NCBI GenBank assembly: GCA_008704415.1
Contig: VXIS01000004.1
Span: forward strand, 1-64,000
DNA from: Sphaerosporella brunnea
Taxonomy: Eukaryota; Ascomycota; Pezizomycetes; Pezizales; Pyronemataceae
Direction of reading: 5' to 3'
Length of the DNA stretch: 64,000 bases
The translations under genes were made by a program, and so were the position numbers. Of this stretch, positions 35,287-47,347 are shown piece after piece (the stretch's first letter is position 1; each line of letters begins with the position of its first letter). The notes under the pieces are model-generated. The model searched no databases and had not been told where the DNA came from. It worked only from the letters and a program-made list of their open reading frames with translations.

Positions 35287-35580
35287 AAGTTTCTTAAATC
35301 CCCTGAGATGATAGATGGCAGTTTTGTAGACTAATAGATTTTACGGGATGCCCTGAATATAGATTGTGTTCCATGACTTTTGTGAACAAAACGAGAGCTC
35401 ACCCAAAAACTCAGACATCCAACCGTGCCCTTGCGGTGTAGTACAACCAATAGAACCCGTAACAAGTCGGCCAAGTAAATACAATAAGAGAATCCCAACA
35501 AGACTAAAAGGTCGCCGTTTTGAGCTTCAAATCGAGCCCTCCCTTAACCCCCAAAGAACTCACAAGTGACTTGAGCGCGT

Positions 35581-37278
35581 TTACAACTGCCGACCCTCCA
35601 TCAACTTTTTTGCCTGGTTCCACCTCTCATTGGCCTCCTCCGTTTCATCCCGCCGCGCAGAGTCTTGGTCATAGGCACCCGCACCTCGACCCCTGCCTCT
35701 CAGGCCTAATCCTCCCCTCTCCTGTCCCAGTGCATGTTCACTTCCACTAGTCATTGCACGTCCATCCTCATCTTCAGACCCTTTTGGGCTCGACGCCCTG
35801 CTTCTCTCCCTCGACCGCGTCTCCGGGATCGAGATTGACCCACTGCTGATTGTGATTGAACTATGGCTGTCATCTCCGTCATTGCCCTCTCCCGGCGGGT
35901 GCATCGGCTCCGGCTGCGCAGAAGCCGAACGTTTGACAATATTCAACGGTGCCGGCCTAGGATCCCAATTCAAGTCCTCACTTGATCCGGGAAACACGGC
36001 CGGGTTTTGGAAGTCAGGCCTCTGTCGCATTTGCTGATACTCTTCCGGGGGAACATCGGTCCAACCAGCGTCGCTTGAAGGTATATCAGCACGACTAGAA
36101 GGGTAGGGGCTCGGAGCATATGGGTCCAGGGCGCCAGAAGGCCGCCGTCCAGCTCCCCAGCCCGGCATGAGGTACGGACCGCGAGGTTCCCGGTCTGGGG
36201 AAACGTAGTCGACGTTGTAAGAAGACGGCTCCCGTTCCGGCGGAGTCGGAGACCGCTGTGCAGAGAACGAAGGGCCACCAGGATTCCCGCCCGAACCGCT
36301 GCGTCCATAGTTGTGGGGAACTACTGGAGCTATTGCCGTATCAGAAGATGCTTTCAAAGTACTGCTTCCACTAGTAGCATACTCTGAGTACTCTCTCGAG
36401 GGATATGCTTCCACATCCGGCGGATCATTCGGGCTCTGGTATCGTTTTGGGGGGACTTTTGGTTGTGGCATCATTTCAAATTCCGCTCCTGAAACTTGCC
36501 CGGCTGCTGCGGCTGCTGCGGCTGCTGCGGCTGCTTTATCGCGCGCCCGCTTCCGCGACAGTCGGATCAACTGCCATAACATGACCACGAAGAGTGCTAG
36601 CAGTGCCGTCACCCCGATGGCCAGGCCCACACCTACACCAGACTTGATTTGAAAACCGTCAGGTGTTGCCCCTCCATCACTACCCTTGTCACCGGTACCT
36701 GTCGGCTTCAGAGTCGTGGTGATGGTAGTGGTCGTATCGGTGCTGACCGTAGGGCTGATGGGAGGGATCGTGATTGTATACTCCACAACATGGGTCATAA
36801 TTTTACCATTGTCGAGGATGGTCGTGAGGGTGCGGATCGTGGTGACTATTCCTCCTACATCTGGTTCCGCCCACCGGGGTTCGTTGGCGTTTCGCGGTAG
36901 CGCCGGGCGGAATGTTATACCTTTTTCATCACTTGAGCTGCTCTTGGTAAGGAGGCTTGATCCTTGGTTCGTGGTTGGAACTTTTGTGGTTGTGAGCTTC
37001 GACTGGGTTGTGGCGGGATTTGTCGTGGTGAGTGCTGTGGTGAGCATCGTGGTCAGGATCGGCTGGAACGTCGTGACAGTGGGAAATACTGGATCCGCTA
37101 GGCTGGAAGTCGTGACCATACGCTCCATACTCGAGGTAGTTGGTGCGGTGGAACCCTTGTGGTCCGTGTACCAGTATTTTTGCAGCTCGTCAGGATGGGC
37201 TTTGTTGGTCGGTGGAGTCGTCGTCGTCTGGCTCCTTCTCACTCGTGGGTAGTCGTATATGTTGCGGCGTCGAACCAT
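35581..37278 (-). CDS. single-pass membrane protein with Ser/Thr-rich ectodomain
   Basis: An uninterrupted 565-aa frame starting MVRRRNIYDYPRVRRSQ. Residues 40-200 are rich in Thr/Ser, as in O-mannosylated fungal cell-surface proteins. One strong transmembrane segment lies at about 213-238 (GVGVGLAIGVTALLALFVVM), followed by a basic stop-transfer patch (RLSRKRARDK). A run of 12 alanines (249-260) is encoded by GCN repeats at about 36499-36534. The last 300 residues are disordered and Pro/Ser-rich. The architecture resembles Mid2/Wsc-type wall sensors, but there is no WSC domain, Cys-rich region or N-terminal signal peptide. The membrane segment may serve as signal anchor. Function unknown. 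Confidence 0.85.
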   Translation of the reverse strand: MVRRRNIYDYPRVRRSQTTTTPPTNKAHPDELQKYWYTDHKGSTAPTTSSMERMVTTSSLADPVFPTVTTFQPILTTMLTTALTTTNPATTQSKLTTTKVPTTNQGSSLLTKSSSSDEKGITFRPALPRNANEPRWAEPDVGGIVTTIRTLTTILDNGKIMTHVVEYTITIPPISPTVSTDTTTTITTTLKPTGTGDKGSDGGATPDGFQIKSGVGVGLAIGVTALLALFVVMLWQLIRLSRKRARDKAAAAAAAAAAAGQVSGAEFEMMPQPKVPPKRYQSPNDPPDVEAYPSREYSEYATSGSSTLKASSDTAIAPVVPHNYGRSGSGGNPGGPSFSAQRSPTPPEREPSSYNVDYVSPDREPRGPYLMPGWGAGRRPSGALDPYAPSPYPSSRADIPSSDAGWTDVPPEEYQQMRQRPDFQNPAVFPGSSEDLNWDPRPAPLNIVKRSASAQPEPMHPPGEGNDGDDSHSSITISSGSISIPETRSRERSRASSPKGSEDEDGRAMTSGSEHALGQERGGLGLRGRGRGAGAYDQDSARRDETEEANERWNQAKKLMEGRQL

Positions 37279-37849
37279 GGCTGGTCTTGCTGTGGGATTC
37301 CAGGATATGAAAGATCTTTTGGAGGATCAAGAGATCTTTGGGAGAAGGAAGATATTGTCGGGCTCCAACGCATTATAATTGTGACTAACGCTGCTTCTAA
37401 GGGCATTTCAATTACAGGTTCTTGACTCTATAAAGGAACACTGAATCTCGCGATATCACTCAACCTTTTCGCCGTGCTGGTAGACCCAGTGGTACTTTAT
37501 TCCTTGAGGAGGTGTCCGAATAGCGCGAGGCAATTGTACCGAGCAGTTGTGATTGTGATTAGCTGGGCCAGCTAGCTTTCTTGGTCAAAGCCCAAAGGAA
37601 GGCGTTCTATTGGTGCTTAACTATCTTCGCCATTCGAGTGGTTATAGAATTCCAGATATAAATGTTTGTGTATCGGAGATTATCGTGCCCCTTTCCCCCA
37701 TGGCCTAGCAAACAACTAACTCAGCGCGGACTTCAAGTTATCCCCAAGGGATTGCCACATGAGATCCAACTGACAACCCCCTCACGCGATCCTCGCTATA
37801 AGTGGCTATAGTAGTCATCCCCCCCGCCCCCCAGCCCGTCCACCAATGC

Positions 37850-39720
37850 AATGCCATCTTCCTATATCCTTCATCTCCAGCTCGAATCCTAACTAGCCAG
37901 GCCGCATGAGGTATCAAGTCCCCACGGAAACCTGTTCTGCCGCTGGGTTCGGTTTTTTGCTGGAAGTCTTTCGAACCAAAATCCCGAGGGCACGTTCAGC
38001 GTTGCTTCTTGTTGCGAATTCTTGTGGTCTTATTTTTGCCAACGGGGGTATCTCTCCCTCCCGTTCCAGATCGCTTCGTTCTAGTCTTTCTCGTCATTCC
38101 AGGCCTTTCTTCTCCTTCCTCCTCAGACCACCAAATCTTCCGCGTCATGGGCAGGCCAATGCGGCTTCACAAGGTGCCCTAGACCACGAAGACCCGCGTG
38201 GACGTTGAAGTTGAATATAATTACTCGCCTTCTTCTTCGCCTCGCCGTGGGCGATCGTTTATAGGTATGGCGGAAGGTTGAAAAATACGTTTCGACGAAG
38301 ACGGTATTGGGCTCGCTGGATGTCCGTTCTTCCGTAATCCTCCTCGGGGGCTCTGCCGCAGGAACAGTCTTCACAAAAGCTTTGTGTTTTTTTTTGCCGA
38401 CTACATTATGATTAAAACAAACCAAACAAAGCTTTGTTTTAGCCGGCGCTTCGATCCTCCTTGCCAACTCATCGCCGTTTTTTTTGGTCTGTAAATTGTC
38501 GCCGGATATCTCCTTCCTCTTGATCAACCTCGCTCCATCCTAGTCCTCGCCTCCATCGTCTCTGCGAGGCCCTTTTCTTCTTCAGGCCGGCTTCGTCACT
38601 ATCAGTCTCATACGAGGGCAACTGCGAGTGCACCCGAAGCCTCAAGCCACGATCAACCGCGTGGACGTCGAAGCTGATCATAATTACTCGTCTTCTTCTT
38701 CGGCTCGCCGGGAGCGAGTATATCGTGGCGGAAAGCGAAAGAATAGGCCCCTTTCGACGAAGACGGTGTTGTACTCGCCGCACCTTAAGCCTGGCAGAGG
38801 CCCAGCTCCATATACCGTCTACACTGAGCGGACTCGTTGCTCCTCGTCGCCAGCGATCGACAGGTACGGCGGCGGGACTAGTGTCAAGCCCCCCTTCCTC
38901 CTCTTTCCACTATTGCAATGACGCCCTACAAGCTCCATCTCAATCACCCCCCATCTTATACCTATTCCCCCCTAGCTAGCGAGGGGCGCATGAAGTATCC
39001 GGCTGCCACGCGCAAACCTGCTCTGCTTCTGGGTGTTCGGTGTCTTGCTGGCGGCCTTTTTGGGCCGGGAAACTGTCCGCTTCTTCTTCTGCACCACTCC
39101 GAATTCCGAAGCCCCCCCATTTTTGTATGTAGCTTGGGCTTTTCCAACAGCCCCACGTCTTCCACTCACTCGCTACGTCTCCCTCGTCTTCGACGCCAGG
39201 CTCCCGGACTCATGGCGGTTCCGTTGTGACTGTACCCGAATCCTCAGACAACAAGCACCCGCGTAGGTAGACACGGCGTTAACCACCGCTGAAATGGCAC
39301 AGGACCAGAGCGCATTGTTTTCGAAGCAGATTGGTACGACTCGTCTTCTTCTTCGCCTGGCCTCGACGGGGGCAGGGGCGCGGCGCGGCGAGCATAGTAT
39401 ATTGTATATATATGGCGGCCGGAAAGTCTTTTCTGTGGCTATTCGGGCGCAGGATTCCGCAGCTCTTGGTCTGCTTTTCGCCGACAGTAGATGCTTCCTT
39501 CCTCCTTCATCACGTACTTCTTCTTCCTCAAGCTCAACCAAAATGCGGCAGCCGAAGTCTCAGAAAAACAAAAAAAAAGCTCCCGCATCGGGTTGACGTT
39601 GGCGATAATATATATATTCGTCTTCTTCTTCTTCTTTTCCTCCTCGCAGGGGTAAAGACAAATTTTCAAAGCCGAAGTATATGTATATGGATGTCGAATT
39701 ACCCCCCCCCCCCCTCTCCG
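37850..39720. repeat. degenerate duplicated block with repeated core
   Basis: The stretch from about 37850 resembles the stretch from about 38930: both have CCATCT..., then CTAGC, GCATGA(G/A)GTATC, then AAACCTG(T/C)TCTGC and a GGGT(T/G)(C/T)GGT stretch, so a roughly 1.08-kb unit seems duplicated. Inside, a core GCGTGGACGT(T/C)GAAG followed by ATAATTACTCG and TCTTCTTCTTCG occurs at 38196-38245 and 38659-38710, with weaker copies near 39320 and 39600. The two clear cores could encode VDVE(V/A)(E/D), but stops interrupt both strands. This is probably the wreck of a repeated gene or element. Confidence 0.6.
38397..38425 (+). repeat. SINE-like repeat, tail-only copy
   Basis: CCGACTACATTATGATTAAA followed by ACAAACC matches the 3' tail of the elements at 7285 and 11203. 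The GGCCGCAAGCGG block is missing. It lies inside the degenerate duplicated block. Confidence 0.4.
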
Positions 39721-40139
39721 GGCGTGTTGTGTGCCCTTCCTTTCATCAGGACTCGCCCAGGGGGATAGTGTCTTCATAGTCACCGGATTCGTTTCGTCGG
39801 CGGGATGGTGGACATCGACGGGATGGTGACTATTGCTGCGGCGGGAGTAGCTTCTGAAGCCCTCATGTGACCGACCAGCTGTGTTATCGGTACCCGGTCC
39901 TGCCACGGCCGGCTTTCTGAAGGAAACCCATGGTGTCGATCAGCGGCGGTATATAGATATTTGGTTTTGTATGTAGAGATACCAAGTAACTAGTTGGAAA
40001 TGCAGCATTAGGTACAGGCAGATTCGAAGTCTTATATATGCGTGCAACAAACGGGGGGAGGCATATGCGGTTAAGCTGGTAAACATCGGGTATAGCAAAC
40101 AAAAGAACTCGCAAACAACGTATGAAGAAGCGTGTAAAC

Positions 40140-40184
40140 GCCAACGAAAAATGCCAACGAAAAATGCCAACGAAAAATGCCAAC
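40140..40184. repeat. 13-bp tandem repeat
   Basis: Three and a half copies of GCCAACGAAAAAT end 10 bp short of the TOK channel stop codon, and so lie in its 3' UTR. Confidence 0.9.
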
Positions 40185-40194
40185 AAATGTCCTC

Positions 40195-42205
40195 TCAGTT
40201 TCCCGTCTTCCCGTCAACGAGTACCTGTTCCAGGCGTTCACACAACTTTCCAAGTAAATACTCAGTCTCTGTAACACCGCTGAAGAGCATGCCATCATCG
40301 CCGATCCATTTCCACTCCACATCTCCATTACCATCGCCCATCTCTCCCAGCAACTCCAAAAACCGTTTCCACTCCTCCCAGTCATATTTCCTCGGTGGTT
40401 TAGCACCGATATCTTTCGCCAGCTTTACAATCTCCCTCGCAATCATTTTTCCGATTTTATGTTGCTGGCTGCCCACCCCGCCTTTCTCAGCCTTTTTCCC
40501 GCTTTCTTCGACGATGTGGCCTATAAGCTCTACATCCTGTAGGAGTCCGGCTTCTAGGCTGGAGGATTGATTTTCGCGTGCTTCCTCTTCGTCGACTTCT
40601 TTGTGCACCTCCGTGGGGGATTTGTACCAGTACGGTGTTTTCTCGGGGAGAATTGTTTTCTGGCCCAGCCATAGCGTTCCCTTCTCCACCCAGTCTACCA
40701 CCGTATCGCCCATGTTAGAGATGAGGATGGTGACCGCTGGGACTGCAATGAGGGACCAGAGGACAAAGAAGGGTTTCCCAAGGTTGCTCTGGGGGTACAG
40801 GTCTCCATAGCCAATAGTAACCAGGGCCACAAATGTGAAATACATAGCCTCGAAATAAGTCCACCCCTGCGGCTGCTCCGAGAATGTGAAGGCCATAGCA
40901 CCACCAAACCACACGATTAGGAAAGCAAGGAACGAAGTGCCAAGGCCCCAATATCTCCGCTGCCTATCCGCTGCCTCTTGTACCCCACGCATAAGGGCGA
41001 ATTCCTGCTGCCAGTCGCATTCGGCGGATTTGAAGTCCCGCAGAATCTTCTTGCGCTCTTTTACGAGTGCTCGATTTCGCACTTTGATTTTGCCGCGTTC
41101 GAAAAAGAGGCCGCGCACTGAGCCGATCACGAGACCAATCATGATTATGCCCCCAACCGCGTACGGTATCATCAATCCCCGTGCCACTTGGCCTTTCAAC
41201 GGAAAATCTGAGCCGAAGCCGATGGTGAGCAGAGTATAGTTGGCCCAGTAAAGGCCGTCAACGAAACTCCAGCCCTCCAACTCCGAAAACAAACCAGCGC
41301 CGATCGAGAGATATAGTGTGTATGAGATCGTTTGTAGCATCAGAGTACGTTGTGGTATCGTGAGGGATGTGAAGGATGCTCTGTAGGCTTTGAAAACATA
41401 GGCACCCATCATGTTCCAGAGAAGAAGCGTTGAGATTATGAAGTACAGGATGGCGGAGATTATGGCGTAGTAAAATGCTTGAGAGAATGCATGATTCTTG
41501 GGTGGAAGTCGCAGGTATTTATGGGCTGCTATCACTAGGGACATGAGGAGGATTGCTGCGATGTACCTGCGATGCGTTAACACAGGAGTTAGTGCCAGAG
41601 AGGGCCACGGGATGCACACCAAAACAGGATTGTTAGCGGTTGTGCAATGGCATATCGCACTCTATGCGCGAAATTGAACAGTAACAGTAAATTTGCGGCT
41701 ATCGCAAAGACGAGTGAGATGGCGTTGACGGCTATCAACCTGCAGGCATTTCAGCACCAACCAAAACCATCCAGGCCATCAGCATCACATACCAGTTGGG
41801 ATCACCAACTCTCTCCCCATTCCCTTCGGTTTGTCCGGGAAGTATCGTCACCTGCCAAGTCATCACCAACGCGCACACACTCATCAGATTCGCCAAGGGA
41901 CCAAAAGTGCCCGCAATAAGCGGGAACGCTGTACTCGTGAACCACCATCGTCTGCAACTGTCAAATTCCTCTCTGTCCCCTTACTTCCGAGGGCCTATTT
42001 ACTTGGGTTGAAAACACTGTTCATTGTTCCTTCTCAGCTCTGTATCCGAGCGGAGTTCCTTCCGCAACGCCTCCTTTGACGAAGAATTACTACCCGACTC
42101 ATGTCCCTCGAGTGACGATAGGTGTTGCTGCAAACGTTTCCGAAGAGTCCGCTCAGCGTCTTCGGCGGCGGATTGCACGGACTCTTCGAGGCCGGGGTTG
42201 TTCAT
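40195..42205 (-). CDS. TOK-type two-pore outward-rectifier potassium channel
   Basis: Plasma-membrane K+ channel of the fungal TOK1 family (eight membrane segments, two pore loops), which releases K+ on depolarisation. Four exons on the minus strand, 42205-42003, 41951-41793, 41739-41620 and 41566-40195, join to 617 aa. The selectivity filters are TIGFGSD (275-281) and TIGYGD (411-416), each preceded by a pore helix. The first four membrane segments lie in exons 2-4, and two of the introns split Trp codons. The N-terminus (MNNPGLEESVQSAAEDAERT) is acidic and cytosolic, and so is the long C-terminal tail. The start is the first ATG in frame; the upstream extension has only TTG. Confidence 0.93.
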
Positions 42206-44098
42206 GGTGTTTAGTATGGGGTTGGGAGTGAGGTTCGCTGAGAACTGGAGAAGTAGTTGATCATTGTGGGGCGATTCGTGGCGATCGCCATGTTGCCCTT
42301 TGGCTTGTTTGCTGCTTCGTGGCTCCAAACAGGATGTGGAGTGATGTCATGGATGATCAACTGATGGTCAGTTATCTGATCCATCTTATCTTGCCGACTC
42401 GGGAACTTCCGAGTCTGGTTCCGTGACCACCACACCACGTCTTGAGCTCTTTTCTTGTCATGAACCATGATGGCAGCACCCTCTTGGCGAATCATGCGAG
42501 GAAATATCGATGCGGTCAGCCGGAGAACGCCAAGAGAACTGAAAACAAGGAACTCAGGCGAATACGAAATGGCGGATGGGCACCGAACGATTCTGGCATT
42601 GGGCCAAGACGCATCAGTGAGGCCCCACAACTGTCGGCCCGCGCTGGGAATTCGAAATGTGGGCAGGAACCCAGTCTTCCGACTGCATCTCAAGAGCACA
42701 AGAACAGGCGCCAGCAAGAGCACTCTTCTTGGCGATAATCTTCACCATCACGATATCTCGCTACTATGATGCGCTGGTCCTATCAGCGACGAGCGTAACA
42801 ATATGTAATGAGCAGTCTTGCGGCTGAAATAACATGTGCAGCATCTAAAGCAGGCACGGCTGTTGCCGTCGGTTAAGTCCGCGGACTTGGCGTTTTCTTG
42901 GAACATAGCAAGTTCAGCGGTATCTATAGCATGTTCTCTTGCAGTTTTATTGGGCGGTGAGACACATCCACTTATGTAACAGCGGATCGCTACTCATATG
43001 ATCCACGGATGTGGTAATTAATATAAGACTGAGAGTTAGTCCGTTGCAAACACGAAGATCGTGTCGAATTAGTCTTTGTGGTGCCTGACCCAACCCTAAA
43101 TGATAAAGCACACATATCTGGCCCAGCAACATCGAAGATACCCCACCTTGAGCTTCGCATCGCCTGGTCTCTGCTGCTTTAGAGTGGGTATGTGCGCATC
43201 AGACCAGAACCACTGGCTCGGGTCGGACATCAGCAGGCGATCCTGGTTGCGGGGACTTGGCATTTGGTACACAAACGCTGTTCCGCAGTTTGAGTCGTAG
43301 CCTCACCTGCGCAGCGATGGCTGGTTTTGCGTTGGGACGCCTCGGTTCTCTGTGGGGTCGCAGACTATGTATACTGGACTGAGGTATACGGCGGCAAGTA
43401 TTGCAATATAGACGCGGTTACCGACACAAGGCGATCTTTCACCACTTGGCGCGGCTAAGGCTTCTTTTTTTGAATACAGGTACATACGAGATTATTGTCA
43501 CGAGCCCTCTTTTGGGCAGTGAAAATGAGGTCATGGATGACCCGACGGCTTCTTTCCTATCCTCCATGAGCGGCGGCCTTAGCCTTGGACGTGGTTCATG
43601 TCGAACGGCCTGTAGTTGTCTGCAGCAACAAAAGCAACCCATGAAATCAATGTCTTTCAGCTTCCTCCATGCGGAACGCCACGGGCGGCCATACATATCG
43701 TATCACCACAGCCGAATCGAGCTTTTGGTCGCACATGCGCAGCAGAAACAACGTTAATGTGCATGCAGTTGTACTCTGAAAGGCCGCAGGGCATTTGTAT
43801 CCAGTCGACTAAGACACCGTCTGAACATGGATTGGTCCACCGAGGCCGTCAGGCTCGAGTTCAGCCCAAGTGCTGCCTCTGAGATTTTCCGTTTGAGTCT
43901 TCCATTGATATGCTTCCCATTGGATGGCTGTTGGCCAAGACCGCAGCATCTGTATCTTCAGTTGCCGGGGCTGAAGATAAAGTGTTGACTTGGTGAATAC
44001 GAGTCCCTGATGGAAGCCATAGCAAGTCCAGCAAGTGTTTATGGACAAATATAAGGACCCCAAAGTCCCCGCTCAGGAGGGCCTCATCAGCCAGAGCA
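42206..44098. other. intergenic region between TOK channel and multicopper oxidase
   Basis: The two genes are divergent. No internal gene is supported: frames at 42211-42770 overlap on both strands. A minus-strand frame at 43439-43696 contains WRKLKDIDFMG, reminiscent of a loop in fungal MFS drug transporters, but the resemblance fades after about ten residues. ATATAA at 44049-44054, 45 bp before the oxidase start, could be its TATA box. Confidence 0.45.
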
Positions 44099-46136
44099 AT
44101 GGTTTCAGTAACCTTCCTTTTCGCTGCGGCCTCTGCGCTGCTTCCGTTCGTTTCTGCCATCCTCCCCAGGCAATCACCCGAATATGGCCATGACTTTGAG
44201 TTTCCCCTGCCAATCCCTCCGATCAAAGAGCCCTTGACGTGAGTCCATCTTCACACTGCACCACTCGGGTCTCCACAACTAACCTTTTCTTGTTTGTTTT
44301 TGCACTTCACAGTTCCCACACCGACTACAAAACTGGAACCAAGATTGACTTCTACGAAGTCAAAATCCGCGAGTTTAAGAAGCGCCTTTTCCCGGACCTG
44401 GGAGAAGCTACTCTCGTAGGCTATGATGGCATGGCTCCCGGTCCTACTTTCCGCATCAAAAAAGGAACCGAGAGTGTAGTCAGATTTGTCAATGAGTACG
44501 GCCGCAAGTCTGCAGTTCACTTGCATGGCTCATACAGTCGTGCGCCGTTCGATGGCTGGGCTGAGGATACGTAAGCTTCCAAAAAATATAGAGGACATTG
44601 GGCTTTTTCACTGACGGAGGGGATTATAAATAGCATTGAACCCGGACAGTACAAAGATTATTACTACCCGAACAAACAGGATGGTCGTACGCTCTGGTAT
44701 CATGACCACGCGATGGGTATTACCGCCCTCAATGTTTATTCGGGACAGGCGGGATTCTACATCATCGAAGACCCAGAGATGGAGGCGAAACTCGATCTCC
44801 CCCAGGGAAAATATGATATCCCGTTGATGTTCCAGAGCCATTTCTATGATGCTTCTGGAGCCATCACGGACATGACTGGAGAGCGGAATAGCACTTTTGG
44901 TGACACCTTCAGTGTCAACGGACAAATCCTCCCATATCTTGACGTTGAGCCGCGGAAGTACAGATTCAGGTTTTTGAATGCGGCTGCTTCAAGGACTTTC
45001 AACTTCACGCTTGTTGAGAAAGACTGGGAGGGACCACTTCCGATGTATGTGGTAGGCTCGGATTCGGGATTCACGAGCCATCCCGTCGAGACTCTTGTGA
45101 GTACCCCTCTAACCACCATCTCCGAGGATTGAGAAACTGACTCTCCCCATCTAGTCTCTCGTACAAGCCATGGCCGAGCGTTGGGAAGTTATCATTGACT
45201 TCTCAAACTACCGCGACAAGGAGTTGACGCTGAAGAGCTCTCGCACCTTCGCCGACGAGGACTACGAGGGCACCGGAAACGTGCTTCAGTTCCGGGTCGG
45301 ACGACGAGTAACCAGCAAGCAAGGCAACGGGCCTCTACCCCCCAAGCTCATCGACCTCCAGCTCCCCACAGACCACGAAAAGATCGACCAGCGCTGGAAC
45401 TTCACGCGTACGGGAGTGTAAGTCCTCCACAACTCCCCTTCCTCCAAAAACATGCTAACATGCTCCCACCAGCGCCCCGAACTTCACCTGGCTGATCAAC
45501 AACGTCGGGTTCTCCGACGTCTATAATAGGGTCCTTCGCAACGTCCCGCGGGGCACAATCGAGAAGTGGATTCTCCACGGCGGCGGCGGATGGTCACACC
45601 CGATCCACATCCACCTAGTCGATTTCCAGATCGTGTCCCGGACCGCCGTCGAGCCACGCCGTAACGGCACCGCTCCTGGTCGCTCCGGCGTAACACCCTA
45701 CGAAGCAGCCGCGCTCAAAGACGTCAGCGCGGTCGGGCAAAACGAGGAAGTCACGGTGCTGGCCAAATACGCGCCCTGGGCGGGAACGTACATGTTCCAC
45801 TGCCACAACCTGATCCACGAAGATCACGAGATGATGGCAGCGTTCAATGTCACGAGGTTGCCGGAGTGGGGGTACCCCGAGAGTATGGGGTTGCTGGATC
45901 CGATGGATCCAAAGTTTAGAGCGAAGGAATATAGGGGAACTGCCGTTAGGACTCTGAGGGATGAGGTGCTGCCTATGTTTGCCGAGTTGAGAGCCTACGG
46001 TAATGTAGAGGAGGTTATGAGGGAGCTGGATGAGTATCATGCAACCAGAACCCCGGCGTTGACTGGGAGTGCGTGGCCGACGCTTCCGCCGCCGCCGCCG
46101 CCACCAACGGCCACACCCACGCCGACTCCGGCGTAG
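44099..46136 (+). CDS. secreted multicopper oxidase, bilirubin-oxidase-like
   Basis: Copper oxidase that couples one-electron oxidation of a substrate to reduction of O2 to water. Five exons, 44099-44238, 44313-44570, 44634-45096, 45155-45417 and 45473-46136, join to 595 aa. A signal peptide (MVSVTFLFAAASALLPFVSA) is followed by a dibasic-like ILPRQ. All four copper motifs are present: HLHG (116-119), WYHDHAMG (154-161), HPIHIH (417-422) and HCHNLIHEDHEMM (484-496). YHDHAMGIT and the HLVDFQI/HEDHEMM pattern place it nearer bilirubin oxidase/CotA than fungal laccases. The Met four residues after the last liganding-type His is a likely type-1 axial ligand. Several NXT/S sites fit secretion. The tail is Pro/Thr-rich. 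Confidence 0.93.
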
Positions 46137-47347
46137 AGGGGGATTTGACAAGGATCATGGGAAGGTGTTTTTTTGGGGGGGGATAAAACTGCATTCTAAA
46201 GAATCTGATACCGAAAGTATGGGGAGCTGGTAATCTAATTTACAATTTACTGAGACTGCCCAAAAACCTCTTGTCTTAAATCCGGATCGCAAGTGCACAT
46301 GCGATCACTCGCGCTTTCCAATTCCTTGTCAGCAAGCGCAGGAGCATTCCAGATACGTTGAGGCTTTGACAGCCATACCGCCGTTTCGGATGCTTGCTTC
46401 CATATTCACTTCTTTGTCCCCCGTCGATTCCCCGGATATTCACATCTCTTCAACCCTTGGAGTGCAAATCATATAAATGCCGGACATGTCTTCATCTGCC
46501 GCGGCAGGCCCACTGTGTCTCTTCATGGCCTACTCAGTATCTTCTGGCCGGCTAGAACAGGACAAAAAAAAGGCTGGATCCGAAGTTCCTACACAGCAGC
46601 CGGAGACAACAAACGAAACCCTTCGTACTCCTTTAATCCTTTAGGCTCCTCAAGAATAACAGCTACTAGCTATCCCTCAAACTCTTCTCGGAAAGGCCGC
46701 AACGAGACGCGTCTGCAGCCTGAGCTTGGCGAGCCCTCCTCGTCGCTCAAAGCCTGCCGGACCTTCAGCTCTTCCCCTCGTTTCCGAGCGTCCTCCACTA
46801 AGCGTGCCTCTTAGATACATCTGAGTTCGCTATCTTCAAGTGTCAGTCCGATTTCCGCAGCTCTACGTACTTGGCTCAAAAAGCCGGTTGTGGTGGGGCG
46901 GGGGTGGGCTACATAAAGAAAACAGCCGGGCTGCGAGTGATACACAGTGAGTTTGGCGGTGCAAAGCGAGGTTTTGTAAGAACATCGAACAACGCTCGTC
47001 ACAATGGGAAAACCTTACCAGCAGCTCTCTACTCTACCTAAACGCGGTGCAAGCTGAAGGTGGGCTGACAGTGGTGGTTGCTTCACCAGAGATCACTTGC
47101 TTTATCACGACCGGCTCCTTTGTGGGCTTCATTGTTCGACCCTTCGGCTGGCTGTGGCTTTTAGGGGTGGCTATTGGCGACACTGCTGACCCCACTCACG
47201 GACGGGGGTCAAAAAAAGGCCGCTCACATCACATATCTACCTCTAAGAGCAAAGAGATGTAGAGTACATCAATTGAGAGTGTTCTATTTATAAAATAGCC
47301 CACCCTTCCTTTTCAGCCGCCCAATTGCAGCCCGACAGGCCGGCTGG
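46137..47347. other. intergenic region, convergent genes
   Basis: Holds the 3' ends of the oxidase (plus) and the rhodopsin-domain gene (minus). A 39-codon ATG frame at about 46525-46644 and several GTG-started frames have no recognisable features. I see no RNA gene or repeat. Confidence 0.45.

Noticed and set aside
37906..39906. Several 100-150-codon frames on both strands
   Set aside because: They arise from repeated CTT/GAA trinucleotide-rich cores; both strands look equally open, so the signal is nucleotide repetition.
43439..43696. Possible MFS transporter fragment (WRKLKDIDFMG)
   Set aside because: Similarity covers about ten residues only and no further membrane segments or MFS motifs follow.
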